The notes: generated from the sequence alone by a model not told the origin. 64,000 nucleotides of DNA from CAVPNY01 sp963706905 (GCA_963706905.1 CAVPNY010000016.1:62001-126000); one strand, 5' to 3'; positions 33,501-42,007 are shown, numbered from the stretch's first letter. Made by a program: numbers and translations.

Positions 33501-33996
33501 TAGCCCATAGAGCGACCACAGTAAACAGGGCGACAAAGGCTTCATTGCGGGCGTATCGCCCGTAATAGAGCATATAAGGGGAGATCAATAGCATGAAAGC
33601 CGCAACCAGCCAGCCAACTTTGCCCAGGTAGCGGCGGTAATTCCACATGAAAACCACCGTCAGGATGCTGGCCAGGGCATGTGGAATGCGAGCGCTGAAA
33701 TCGCTATCGCCGAACAGGAAATACGATAGAGCGACCACGTGAAACTGCAATGGCCCATGCGTGACAGGATCGTGCTTGTAACCGCGCCCCTGCTCCAGCA
33801 GCCAGGAGAAATAGACATGGGATGTCTCGTCATGGCTCATCACTCGCTCGCCCAACATGGCATAGCGGCTGATCACCGTCACGAACAGGATGCCAAGAAA
33901 AAGCACAGTGGCCCAATTTAACGTGATCAAACTCTGCAAAGGGCGATCAAGGGCGGAAACATTTTCTTGGGGGTTCACATCATCGGTGGCTTCCAT
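30517..33996 (-). CDS. Agl23-like (TIGR03663) membrane glycosyltransferase-type protein fused to NHL repeats
   Basis: This 1159-aa protein joins two parts. The first about 660 residues are a multi-span membrane protein of the GT39-like/TIGR03663 type. Its first loop has MSHDETSHVYFSWLLEQG with the acidic pair typical of lipid-sugar glycosyltransferases, then THGPLQFHVVALSYFLFG. In archaea the relative Agl23 is linked to flippase activity in N-glycosylation. Residues about 880-1150 are five to six NHL repeats (GQFKRPRDLAFAPDGTLYV; PWGIAVDQDGFVYVADTWNHRIQ; similar units), a beta-propeller for protein or sugar contact. Direct substrate is unknown. It is a single gene before sucCD. Confidence 0.85.
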   Translation of the reverse strand: MEATDDVNPQENVSALDRPLQSLITLNWATVLFLGILFVTVISRYAMLGERVMSHDETSHVYFSWLLEQGRGYKHDPVTHGPLQFHVVALSYFLFGDSDFSARIPHALASILTVVFMWNYRRYLGKVGWLVAAFMLLISPYMLYYGRYARNEAFVALFTVVALWAILRYHDTGAPRYLYWFTAATVLHFTSKETAYIFAAQALLFLALYFLFQVTQSHWVKPENRLRFAVAILLGVLLLAGALLTMATGSAGTSEVTATPAYPAATEDALTATGGSLSPLAFILAGLGVVVLVVAVYFLIQGYTLTKIRANRSFDLLILLGTLVLPMLAPFPVKLLGWNPLDYSSQGMLRTSLFLIPLALISIGIGLWWNRRVWLGNAALFYAIYIVFYTTIFTNGAGFFTGMVGSLGYWLAQQGVERGSQPWYYYLLLQVPVYEYLPALGSLLAFGLALFGKRETTAEADSLPDREPSEADSQRLAVTLLGYWAITSAIAYTYAGEKMPWLTVHIALPMILLSSWAFGWLIESVDWKAFRARRGILVMLLLLVFLTSLIGVFSSLLGINPPFQGKQIEQLQATSTFFFSMLMLIASSIGIVYLLRIWPGGQILRLLTLTFFGLLALLTARTAYTASFINYDFANEYLVYAHSGPGAKLIMDQVDDISQRLTDGNALVVAYDDKTTYPFWWYLRNYPNARFFRDNPTRDLRDVPVIIAGSDKKGKLEPIVGEAFYPFEYVRMWWPNQDYTSLTWENINNQRTRDLMTEQAAQGSTDPIPPMGFIEYLGYVWRHLSPFFTNPEVRQAVWEVWLNRDFTRWGALNEQDVSFPNWNPSEKMLMYLRKDVAAQIWNYGVGPSSEEVVADPYEGKEVVLTADSIIGSEGSGAGQFKRPRDLAFAPDGTLYVADTDNHRIQHLSREGDVLHSWGTFADVSKGEAPGSTFYEPWGIAVDQDGFVYVADTWNHRIQKFTPEGEFVTMWGYFGQAEQPDAFWGPRDVAIDPDGRVLVTDTGNKRIVSFNADGNFIAEFGEQGFDPGQFYEPVGIAIDSQGRLYVADTWNQRIQSFQPNGDGTYQPSKMWDVSAWFGQSLDNKPYLAVDDQGHVFATDPEGYRVLEFTETGDILRFWGDYSLGNDGFGLVGSVAVDPQGGVWVSDAGNHRLMHFILPQE

Positions 33997-34052
33997 AAAA
34001 TATACCTTCTCGTTCCGATATATATTCGGATTCTATCATTTGCTCCGTGATC

Positions 34053-35948
34053 TTAGTCCTCTGCCAGCAGAATCACCTTATCCTCTGGCGCGAAAGTGAT
34101 CATTTCCGATTTGGCTGGATTTACCATCACTCCATAAGCCTTGCCAGGATCATTTGCCTCAGCAGCCAGACGGTATCCTACCACAGTCTCGTCCCGCTGG
34201 CTGGCTGCTTTGACAACTGTGTAGAAATTCACGGCAACACCTGGCTCAACATATTCTCCGACCGGCTTGAGATAGAGTTCTGCTCCTTCTGGATCAAATA
34301 AATCTTGAAAGACCATGGAAAGCTCTTTGTTCTCGGAAATCTGGGCGAGCAGCAGGCTGACCAGCCGGTCGCTGACGATAAAGTCATCCGCTTTGGTCAC
34401 TTCTGCCAGGGCGCGGTTGCGCATGTCTGCCATTTCGCTGACGATGGAGAAAGTGTCACCTTGTTGTTCCGAGATATCCCGCAGGTGCAATAATGTGACC
34501 AGGGTGTGGGCATCGGCCTTTTGTGGGTCAAGGTGATCTATGTCGCCCAGGGTGATCACATGGTGATAGCCAGGCACCTGCAGGGCATCCAGCATGCGCC
34601 GGTTCGTCGAATCTTCCTGGTGGATCTCAAACCGCTGGCGCTGCAGCCCAATAGGGATAAGGTTCTCTTTTATCTCTTCCACTGGGCAGTGAGTGACGAT
34701 GGTCACCTCAGACCCTTGCGGGACATAATGATCCAATTCCTGGACGATGTGCGGTCCATTGCGGTTCCAGCCCAGGATTAATGTTCGCTCAGGGTTTTCT
34801 GGATGGTTGTTCGATTTGCGTATGACTGCCGGGTCGATCCGCAGATCGAAGGTTGTGGACAGGCGGATAGTATCATCATCCTCGGAAATGGCAATGATCT
34901 GATCGCCTGCACCGATGACTGTATTCATCGGTGGATTCAATCGCACCCGTCCATCCACAAGGCGCAGCCCGATCAAGCTTAAATCTTCATAAGACAGCAG
35001 GGCATCTTCGAAAGATTTTCCGACCAGACCGGGTTCTTCCTTGAAATAAATTTCATCCCCACCGAAGTCGAGCAGTTCAGTGTAGACGACTGAAAGCCCA
35101 GATTGGCGGCAGGTTTGTGCAATGATCCGGGAAATGAGCTCGTCAACCAAAATCAATTCGGCCTCATTTCGTCCGACCATGCGGGCGACCTCGATATTCT
35201 TGGGATCGCGGATTTCAGCTACGATATGGTAAGGCTCTGGCCGGCGGCTCGGGTTGTTGGTTAATGCCAGGATAGTTTTAATCGTCTGCGCATCTGTATC
35301 ATCACTCGCCCCGGTGAGGATGATGATCGCTTGAGCGGTTTGCGGGCTGATGATCTGGAGATCTGCCAGGTCGATCGGATTCCCGGTTCGGCAGACAACC
35401 CGCGTTTTTCCCAGAGAGCCGGCTTTTTCCCGGATCTCAGCTTCCATTTCAAGCTTGTCTCTGGTCGCCAGTATAGCGATACACGAGCGTGACCGGTTTG
35501 CATTAGCGATCACCAGCTCGGAAATGATCGAGAACACCTGGGGCGACCAGCCCAAAATGACCGTGTGCCCATTCTCAACGATCTGCGAGCGGCCTTTGCG
35601 CAGCTCTTCCAGCTTGCTTTCGATGCCGCTGGTCAGCACACCGATTAGCAAGCTGACCACAAAGATTCCGCCCAGGGTGACCGCCAGCATGGAAAAGAGA
35701 AACAATACCCCGCCTTGATCCCCGCCCATGGTGCCTGGATCCAGGGTGCGTAACAGGCTGGCCCACACCAGATCGAAGAAGCCGCGCTGCCCCGGATCGA
35801 TGCGCGTGATCCAAACCAAAAAAGCGATCGCCAGGATCAGCAGGGCAGAAATGGCAAACAACCACCCGATCAGGGCGATCGTGCCACGCGACATGGTGTT
35901 ATCGAACCAATAATTAAAGCGCTTTCGAAAAGAAATGCTACCTTTCAT
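34053..35948 (-). CDS. CASTOR/POLLUX-related ion channel with two RCK-type regions
   Basis: The 631-aa protein has two N-terminal membrane helices (about 23-48 and 80-107) with a pore-like loop between (FDLVWASLLRTLDPGTMGGDQG), then two tandem NAD-binding RCK-like domains. The first begins HTVILGWSPQVFSIISEL, the second RTLILGWNRNGPHIVQEL. This matches bacterial relatives of plant CASTOR/POLLUX channels. Ion selectivity cannot be told: the pore lacks a clear K+ filter TVGYG. It lies between the Agl23-like gene and a PLP decarboxylase with separate spacing. Confidence 0.85.
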   Translation of the reverse strand: MKGSISFRKRFNYWFDNTMSRGTIALIGWLFAISALLILAIAFLVWITRIDPGQRGFFDLVWASLLRTLDPGTMGGDQGGVLFLFSMLAVTLGGIFVVSLLIGVLTSGIESKLEELRKGRSQIVENGHTVILGWSPQVFSIISELVIANANRSRSCIAILATRDKLEMEAEIREKAGSLGKTRVVCRTGNPIDLADLQIISPQTAQAIIILTGASDDTDAQTIKTILALTNNPSRRPEPYHIVAEIRDPKNIEVARMVGRNEAELILVDELISRIIAQTCRQSGLSVVYTELLDFGGDEIYFKEEPGLVGKSFEDALLSYEDLSLIGLRLVDGRVRLNPPMNTVIGAGDQIIAISEDDDTIRLSTTFDLRIDPAVIRKSNNHPENPERTLILGWNRNGPHIVQELDHYVPQGSEVTIVTHCPVEEIKENLIPIGLQRQRFEIHQEDSTNRRMLDALQVPGYHHVITLGDIDHLDPQKADAHTLVTLLHLRDISEQQGDTFSIVSEMADMRNRALAEVTKADDFIVSDRLVSLLLAQISENKELSMVFQDLFDPEGAELYLKPVGEYVEPGVAVNFYTVVKAASQRDETVVGYRLAAEANDPGKAYGVMVNPAKSEMITFAPEDKVILLAED

Positions 35949-36274
35949 GGATCCCTCCCAAAAGGTATGCTGGCTGATTTTCCCGGATGATGATTCTTTG
36001 TCCGTCTATGTTCCGCACGGGCATAATTTTACCCGATCGTTGGCGTTGTTAATCAAACCTGAGGCATCAAACACTTTTTCCCCATTCACATTTTTGTTGA
36101 TGGCGCAAAAAGAAGTTGATGACCGCGATGCAACACCCAGGCCAAATCGGCCGGAGAGCATGGCTGTAGAAGGCACCGCAACCCATCAGATCCTCTAGCC
36201 AATTTCCTACTACAATGATTGCCCGCCGTATTATTGGTGGCAATTTGCAGGAAATCTCCAGTTTCTTGACCAGT
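35949..36274. other. 326-bp gap without a convincing gene
   Basis: The stretch between the channel gene and the PLP decarboxylase has weak coding potential on both strands; a plus frame at 35935-36198 starts inside the channel gene and has no recognisable motifs. AT-rich patches near 36060-36110 may hold the channel promoter. No terminator-like hairpin with a T-tract was seen. Confidence 0.5.
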
Positions 36275-37621
36275 TCACCTGGCAGCCACGCGCAGCATCG
36301 CTTCCAGGCTGCGCTCCACATCGGCCTCGGTGGTCGCCCAGCTCGAAACGCTGATGCGCATGGCAGTCTGGCCTTGCCAGACCGTTCCCCCGCACCAGCA
36401 GGTGCCATCCTCCTGGATGCCGGCGATCACCCGCTGCGTTTTGTCCGCATCCCCAAAAGAAACCAGCACCTGGTTTAGAGTCACTTCGTTGAGCACTGCA
36501 TAACCGGCTGCAGAGAGTCCCTCGGCGAAGCGCCGGGCATGCCGGCAGGTCCGTTCGATCAGATCCGCCAGCCCGCTGCGGCCCAGGGAGCGCAGCGCCG
36601 CCCACACCTCCACACCGCGCCCCCGGCGGGAGAGCTCCGGGGTGTAGTCCGAAGGATTGCGTTGTTCCCCGGCCGTGGGCAGGTATTCTGCCGTGACTGC
36701 CATGGCGGCTCGGAGCGCATCGCAGTCGCGCACGAATGCAAAACCGCTATCATAGGGCACATTGAGCCATTTGTGAGCGTCTGTTGCCCACGAATCTGCC
36801 TGTGCGATGTCTACGTACTGGTACGCCCGTGAAGGGGCCGCCGCGGCCCACAGGCCAAAGGCGCCATCCACGTGGACCCAGGCGCCGGATTGCCGGGCGT
36901 GCTCAATGATTGCCGGGTGCGGGTCAAAGGCGCCCGTGTTGACATTTCCCGCCTGGGTGCAAATAATAGCTGGACCCGACAGGTGTGGCAACGCCTCTGG
37001 CCGCATGCGTCCTTGAGCGTCTACCGGAACCCGTACCACCCGGTTGCGTCCCAAACCGACCACTCCTAGCGCCTTGAACAGGGTGGGATGGGCTTCCTCG
37101 CCGGTCACGACCGTGATCGGCGGTGCGCCGAAGAGCCCATCTGCTTCAACATTCCATCCAACGCGCTCCAATACCGCATGTCGGGCGGCCGCCAGCGCGG
37201 TGATATGGGCCACCGTCGTGCCGGTGACAAACGCTCCCGCACAGGTTGATGGAAGGCCGAAAATCTCGAGCAGCCAGTCCAGGGCGATCTGTTCTAAAGC
37301 GGCCGTGGCCGGCGTGACCTTGAATAAGCCGCTGTTCTGGTCCCACGCGCCGGCCAGCCAGTTGGCCGCCAGCGCTACTGGCAACGATCCGCCGATCACG
37401 AAGCCGAAGAAGCGCGGCCCGGCCATCGCCAGCGTCGCTGGCGAGCCAAATTCATCCAACAGCTGGAGCACCAGGGCTGGATCGGTGGGTGCCTGCGGAA
37501 AGCCTTCATCCAAGGCCGATAAGGCTGAAATACTGGCGGGGTCGGGGGCAACCCGCCGGTCTTCCAGGCTTTCCAGGTAGGCGATGGCTCGCTGCGCGCT
37601 GTCTTCCAAGATTTGTCTCAT
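36275..37621 (-). CDS. PLP-dependent group II decarboxylase-family protein
   Basis: This 448-aa protein is a fold-type I PLP enzyme of the glutamate/tyrosine/aromatic-amino-acid decarboxylase class. The PLP-binding Lys is in ATDAHKWLNVPYDSG, and HVDGAFGLWAA supplies the Asp and Ala around the cofactor. PRFFGFVIGGSLPVALAANWLAGAWDQN near residue 70, in two pieces, is the usual N-terminal block. The substrate cannot be told; an aspartate, tyrosine or non-decarboxylating role are all possible. It stands alone on the minus strand, with an ATG preceded by GGAGG (TCCGGAGGCAAC). Confidence 0.87.
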   Translation of the reverse strand: MRQILEDSAQRAIAYLESLEDRRVAPDPASISALSALDEGFPQAPTDPALVLQLLDEFGSPATLAMAGPRFFGFVIGGSLPVALAANWLAGAWDQNSGLFKVTPATAALEQIALDWLLEIFGLPSTCAGAFVTGTTVAHITALAAARHAVLERVGWNVEADGLFGAPPITVVTGEEAHPTLFKALGVVGLGRNRVVRVPVDAQGRMRPEALPHLSGPAIICTQAGNVNTGAFDPHPAIIEHARQSGAWVHVDGAFGLWAAAAPSRAYQYVDIAQADSWATDAHKWLNVPYDSGFAFVRDCDALRAAMAVTAEYLPTAGEQRNPSDYTPELSRRGRGVEVWAALRSLGRSGLADLIERTCRHARRFAEGLSAAGYAVLNEVTLNQVLVSFGDADKTQRVIAGIQEDGTCWCGGTVWQGQTAMRISVSSWATTEADVERSLEAMLRVAAR

Positions 37622-37823
37622 AATCGGTTGCCTCCGGAATGGGGAATGGTTTGCTTTAGCTTAATCATCCTGGGATTGGCAGCCATTCATGAATTATCTC
37701 CTTGCCAATCGGACAATTAATACCAGATAATTTTGCTCTTATTTTACCCCCAGCTCCCTAAATCAGTAAGCGAATGCACCAGCTTCTCTCGCTTTATCTG
37801 GATTATTCAGCCATAGGGGCGCG

Positions 37824-38045
37824 TTACTCTATACTTAGATAACCTGAGTAGTTCTCATCTCTGGATATCTGGGTTTCTCTCGGGTGAGAATCGGTTTTCC
37901 GCAGCCACAAAGAGGCGTATGTCGGCTGCATGGTCTCTCTGATCACCCCCAGGATGGAATTTGTCAGGTGCTCCAGGTCTGCCTCGTCTCTCAGGCTTGA
38001 ACTAAAATCCGCCAGCACCTGTTCTGCGGTTTGCCGCCAGGTGCA
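37824..38045 (-). pseudogene. C-terminal fragment of a GAF/sensor-kinase type protein
   Basis: About 70 residues in frame (QTAEQVLADFSSSLRDEADL... through REGT-like VIRETMQPTYASLWLRKTD) match the characteristic C-terminal tail of Chloroflexota sensor proteins, DLxxLxxxLxxVVxETMQPxHxSLWLR. No complete gene lies upstream: the frame soon loses similarity. It reads as a remnant of a deleted signal protein. Conserved residues and an intact stop codon hint at recent decay. Recognition of the tail is from memory of the family and should be checked. Confidence 0.5.
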
Positions 38046-38218
38046 GGCCGAAGGCGATTACCACGAATTGTGGTACAAGCTCAGGTTCGCGCAACCGCGC
38101 CAGTTTCACCCGCCTGACGCTTTTCGCAAATGCGCTGTTAATTGTGTTTGCCAGCTAAATTGCCCGGTTTGTTTTGCTGTTTCCCCCCGCGCCGATCAGC
38201 TTGATCACACGAGCGGTT

Positions 38219-38253
38219 GAGGGCGATCTTTTTATCTCCGAGAGATCGCCCTC
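38219..38253. repeat. Perfect 11-bp inverted repeat downstream of osmC
   Basis: GAGGGCGATCT (38219-38229) and its complement (38243-38253) surround a 13-base loop. It lies 57 bp beyond the osmC stop and may act as its terminator, though there is no T-tract after the stem on the minus strand. Confidence 0.6.
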
Positions 38254-38309
38254 GTCCTCGATAAAACTCGTTATTGGACTGGTAAATAAATTTTTGGCAG
38301 GATCAGGCC

Positions 38310-38753
38310 TTACTTCTTCAAGGTTGCTACCAGATCCAAACTCTTCAGGCCAGGTTTCAGCAGCCGCGATATCGGACAGTTATTTTTTGCCGTTTCGGCG
38401 TGCTGCTGAAAAGCAGCCTCGTCGATGTTAGGGACTTTGCCTTCCACTTCCAGCTGTATGCGGGTGGTCGTCCAGCCGGCGGCCTCCTGTTCCATAATCA
38501 AGGTTGCGTGGGTGCGCAGTGAATCTGGAATAAAGCCGGCTTTGCCCAGACCCGCAGCCAGAGCCATGCTGAAACAAGCCGCGTGGGCCGCCGCGATCAG
38601 TTCCTCGGGGTTGGTGCCGGGTTCGTCCTCAAAACGCATTCGCCAGGTATAAGCCTGGTCGCGAATCACGCCGCTGCCGGTGGTGACTTTACCGCCGCCA
38701 CTGCGGGAATCGCCCAGCCAGACGGCATCCGCTGTACGTTGTATTTGTGCCAT
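38310..38753 (-). CDS. OsmC family peroxiredoxin-like protein
   Basis: The 147-aa protein is an OsmC/Ohr-fold thiol peroxidase that would reduce organic hydroperoxides. Two conserved cysteines are visible in AAAHAACFSMALA and NNCPISRLL, together with GTNPEELIAAAHA. The pattern is nearer to OsmC than to Ohr. A Shine-Dalgarno-like GAGGAG sits 6-8 bp before the ATG. It is 39 bp downstream of a methyltransferase gene on the same strand, so the two may be cotranscribed. Confidence 0.92.
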   Translation of the reverse strand: MAQIQRTADAVWLGDSRSGGGKVTTGSGVIRDQAYTWRMRFEDEPGTNPEELIAAAHAACFSMALAAGLGKAGFIPDSLRTHATLIMEQEAAGWTTTRIQLEVEGKVPNIDEAAFQQHAETAKNNCPISRLLKPGLKSLDLVATLKK

Positions 38754-38792
38754 ATGATTTTCTCCTCTAAAAATTGTTGTTAGTTAATGCAT

Positions 38793-39431
38793 TTAGCGGG
38801 TGAAGATCGCCACCTGCCATACCAGAGTTTGGCGGAAGAAACATCGCCGCAAGCCGTTACTGACCAATAGGTCTTCGACCAACTTCGTCGCATGGGAATA
38901 GGTGCGATAAGGACTGCGTCGTAACCGGAAGTACACGTTCTCAAGGGCTAACCCTAACTTTATCCACCAAACATCGCGCGGATACACCAGACCATACCAT
39001 TTTCGAGCCCTTGCTGCCGATAGGCTTACGAGATTTTCTACATCAGGATAGCAGCAGATGACCCGATCGAGGGTGACAATATCGGCTGGCGCGATATCTG
39101 TTGCCAGATCGACAAAGTTCCCATGATGGTAGCGAATAAGGTCAAAAAACCCTCTTCTTTGGGCTTCAGCCTTAGCCGCATTGAGATAAGCTGTGGAGGC
39201 TTCCACACTGGTGACAGTATCGACACCAGCCTCGATCAATTCGTGCTGAACGGCTCCTAACCCGCCACCGATATCCAGTAGTGTCAGACCATCGACGCCT
39301 TCCACCTTGATTGCCGCGGTTAGCATGCGGGTGGTCTTATCTGGGCCTTTGGCGCGGTAATGCAGGATTTCTTTGTTCACATATTCCTGGCTAAATAACT
39401 CCTCAATTCCCTGGCATTGGCAGCAGTTCAT
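38793..39431 (-). CDS. Class I SAM-dependent methyltransferase
   Basis: This 212-aa protein has the AdoMet-binding loop LLDIGGGLGAVQHELIEAG, an acidic residue after strand 2 (VTSVEAS) and VTLDRVICCYPDVENLV in the region of motif IV. The whole resembles Mg-protoporphyrin O-methyltransferase-like (BchM-like) enzymes in general outline. With no pigment genes nearby the substrate is unknown. The N-terminus MNCCQCQGIE is Cys-rich. An IS1 element is inserted 91 bp upstream of the start and may have altered its promoter. Confidence 0.85.
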   Translation of the reverse strand: MNCCQCQGIEELFSQEYVNKEILHYRAKGPDKTTRMLTAAIKVEGVDGLTLLDIGGGLGAVQHELIEAGVDTVTSVEASTAYLNAAKAEAQRRGFFDLIRYHHGNFVDLATDIAPADIVTLDRVICCYPDVENLVSLSAARARKWYGLVYPRDVWWIKLGLALENVYFRLRRSPYRTYSHATKLVEDLLVSNGLRRCFFRQTLVWQVAIFTR

Positions 39432-39483
39432 GATTGCTCTCTAGAAAACATGACCATTAATATTAGACTTAATCACTCTAATT

Positions 39484-40283
39484 TTACCCCAACATCCAAG
39501 CATCAAGAACCAATCCGCTCTGGGAGTGGCTAAAATAGTGGGTACAGGAAATCCTTAACATGGGCTGGATAGGCAGGATAGCAGGAAGTTGCTTGTAGAG
39601 TTGTCGTCTATTGTAGCAGTAGATAAACAGACGCAAGGCACATTCAAGGGCATACGGGCAACGCGAAAAGCATCTCGACGAGCGTGCCAGCCGCGCCAGG
39701 TAGTGACGCAGCTCAGCATTGTCTCCTTCCACCGAATAGGTATCGGTTTTGCCTTCAGAAACTTGATATCGGCCCAAGTGATACCACAGGCGGTCATAGG
39801 CTTCGAATGCGTCACTGTAATACTGCCTGGCCTTTGGCGCATCGTCTACCATGTCTTGAATGGCGGGTTGAGTGCGCTCCCAAACCACTTTCCAACCCAA
39901 ATAACAACGCGTTTGCCGGTCTACGAGCGTGAGGATGTAGATCCTGTTTTTTTGTTGCCGATAAAGGTGAACAATTCATCCATTTCGGCCGCCTTGACTT
40001 CTTTGGGTACTGGCGCTTCCGGCAAGCTGGCCGCGCTGGCTTGCACCCATAACGAAACCGTGCGGTGGTGAATACCAAAATGGCGTGCAATCCGGCGCAG
40101 GTTCATGCCATCCACATAGAACTGCACGGCCTGCTTGCGCATCTCATCCGGATAGCCATGTTGTTTCGGTTCAGGAGTGTACTTGCAGCTACAATGCATG
40201 CAACGGAAGCGTTGTGAACCGCATTCGGTCTTACCGGCTTTGTTTTGGCGTGTTGTTTGGAGACATCGAGGACAAGTATTCAT
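39484..40283 (-). CDS. IS1-family transposase made by -1 frameshift (InsA/InsB')
   Basis: Frame 1 (40283 to 39921) is an InsA-like protein with a zinc-finger start (CPRCLQTT...C...RCMHC) and an HTH (LRRIARHFGIHHRTVSLWV). At A7C (39953-39946) a -1 shift after NKK would continue into the second frame (39945 to 39484): NRIYILTLVDRQTRCYLGWKV and on. It contains the InsB-type DDE region, with candidate acids in MDELFTFIG, YYSDAFEAYDRLW and VEGDNAELRHYLARL. The A-run is the usual IS1 slippery site. The stop codon at 39484 lies 38 bp beyond the IS end, so the last about 12 residues come from target DNA. Confidence 0.85.
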
Positions 40284-40317
40284 AGCCCTATTTTAGCCCA
40301 GATTTATATCCACTCCC
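39522..40317 (-). mobile_element. IS1-family insertion sequence, 796 bp, with 7-bp target duplication
   Basis: The ends are GGGAGTGG (39522-39529) and its complement CCACTCCC (40310-40317), continuing as an imperfect inverted repeat of about 20 bp. The flanking CCGCTCT occurs directly on both sides (39515-39521 and 40318-40324), a 7-bp target duplication; IS1 elements usually make 8-9 bp. Length fits the family. It looks intact and recent. Confidence 0.82.
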
Positions 40318-40465
40318 CCGCTCTATATGTAATTCGTGAGCCCGAATTTATGTACGTTGAAAAGTGTATGCTGGCGAGAAGGCCTTATTCCCCACATGGG
40401 TGGTGTAGGCTGTGATACTGAACCGCCTGGGTGTTGCTTCTCTGGTAGAAACTGGAACAGAAAAT

Positions 40466-41335
40466 CTAGCGCCAGCGGGAGATGCGCTCCGGGAACCGCT
40501 CATCGCCCAGCTTGTGGCAGATCTCTTTCAGTTCTTCCCTGGCGCCCTGCCACTCCAGATCGCCGATCTTCTCTGTCAGGGGGACATCCTGGCGCAGCGT
40601 CGCCAATCGCCGGAAGAGCAGAGCCTGGTCCCAGCCTTGGGCCAGGCTCTCGGCAAGCCGGGCAGCGCGACCGAGACCCATCCCCCAGTCTTGCGGATCT
40701 TCAGGGATTGCCTCCAGGTGCTCATATTGAGAAAGCACGGCAGATGCGGACTTGGCTCCCCAGCCTGGGATGCCAGGAAAGCCGTCGGCGGAATCGCCCA
40801 CCAGCGCCAGCCAATCCGGGATAGATCCCGGGCTCACGCCGAACTTCTCCCGCACGCCTGCCTCATCGATCTCGATATCCCGCCGGCGGTCCCATGCAAT
40901 AATCCGGTTGCCGGACACGAGCTGGGCCAGGTCCTTGTCTGGTGAGCAAATCACGATTTGTTCGACTGCCAGATCGTCCTGGAAGCGCGCGGTAGCGCTG
41001 GCCAAAGCATCATCGGCCTCGAACTCCACCATGGGCCACACCACTATTCCGAGTGCAGCGACCGCCTCTTCAGCCAGCGGGAATTGGGCCAGGAGGTTTG
41101 GATCAACGCCTGCGCCTGTTTTATATCCGGGGTAAAGCTCGTTGCGGAAGGACTCGATCACGTGATCGAAGGCGCATGCCACATGGGTCACCTCCGGCCT
41201 TGTTAAAAGTGCAAGCAGGCCTCTTAGCAGGCCGAGGGTCGCGCCGACATCCTGACCATCCGGAGCCTTTTTCGGAGGGGCGCCAAAGTGGTTGCGGAAT
41301 AGTTCGTAGGTGCCATCCACCAGGTGGATCTTCAT
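40466..41335 (-). CDS. 5'-3' exonuclease / flap endonuclease-like protein
   Basis: The 289-aa protein resembles the 5' nuclease domain of PolA and ExoIX. Metal-binding acids are in KIHLVDGTYELFR, HVACAFDH, MVEFEADDALAS and ICSPDKDLAQLV, and the helix-hairpin-helix DNA contact is DSADGFPGIPGWGAKSA. It would cut 5' flaps or degrade RNA primers. Stand-alone versions are frequent in Chloroflexota. ATG at 41335 is chosen, since nine more in-frame residues upstream lack similarity. Beyond lies the truncated rluB copy. Confidence 0.88.
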   Translation of the reverse strand: MKIHLVDGTYELFRNHFGAPPKKAPDGQDVGATLGLLRGLLALLTRPEVTHVACAFDHVIESFRNELYPGYKTGAGVDPNLLAQFPLAEEAVAALGIVVWPMVEFEADDALASATARFQDDLAVEQIVICSPDKDLAQLVSGNRIIAWDRRRDIEIDEAGVREKFGVSPGSIPDWLALVGDSADGFPGIPGWGAKSASAVLSQYEHLEAIPEDPQDWGMGLGRAARLAESLAQGWDQALLFRRLATLRQDVPLTEKIGDLEWQGAREELKEICHKLGDERFPERISRWR

Positions 41336-41581
41336 CGTGTGATCAATTATAAAGTATCGCATCTGCTCTGCAAATGGAAAATCTTTTCGACCTATCCGCT
41401 AAACGAGCCCAACTTTGCGCCCAAAATATTGAACCGATATTATATAGTTATGCAGTTTTTATCCACGAACAGGCGCAGATCGCCGCCCAATAATTACCGC
41501 AAGTGCTGCAACGCCACAGCCTGGGATGCGGGTCAATACTGCGGTGGATGGCCTTCCGCCCTAATTAAGCAGAAAGCGTTT

Positions 41582-41988
41582 TTATCTGCTCTTGCCTTTC
41601 TCAGGTCCGTGCGGGATGCGACTGGATTCCCCGCTCTTCTTTGGTTTGGTTCCGGCTCTGATTGGCCCCGGTTTGCCCTTACCCGGCCTGGTTTTTCGTG
41701 TTGGAGGAACTCTCAACCCGGCCACCTCTTGCGGTGTAAGATGCCGCCACTCGCGCGGCTTGAGATTGCCCAGCATTAAGGTGCCGATGCGGATGCGGAT
41801 GATCTTGACCACCGGCAGCCCCAGGAGCGTCCCCACTTCGCGGATCTGGCGCTTGCGCCCCTCGCGCATGATCAACCGCAATCAGGAGCCCTTGCCAGCC
41901 AGTGATTCGATTTGCAACCGGACGGGTTACGTGCAGTAACTATCCTCCAGAACCACGCCACGCTGCAGGTTGCCAGCAGCGGTTAATC
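41582..41988 (-). pseudogene. Truncated second copy of rluB (C-terminal part)
   Basis: Residues from about MREGRKRQIREVGTLLGL to the C-terminus (KKSGESSR...) match rluB at 48909-49745 nearly perfectly in 41622-41874. Further upstream (41875-41988) nucleotide similarity continues but weaker, into the GVVLEDDY region, then stops. The N-terminal S4 and catalytic parts are missing, so it cannot be active. It is in the same orientation as rluB and 7 kb away. Confidence 0.85.
41622..41874. repeat. 253-bp direct repeat, copy 1
   Basis: It matches 48955-49207 with 4 differences by manual alignment. Sequence on both sides is far less similar though still homologous, which points to gene conversion rather than simple duplication. 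Confidence 0.85.
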
Positions 41989-42007
41989 CGGGTGGAGGGT
42001 GAACTCA

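Noticed and set aside
37044..37580. 178-codon plus-strand frame opposite the PLP decarboxylase
   Set aside because: Low-complexity Ser/Pro/Ala composition, no start signal, and the minus strand has an undisputed enzyme.
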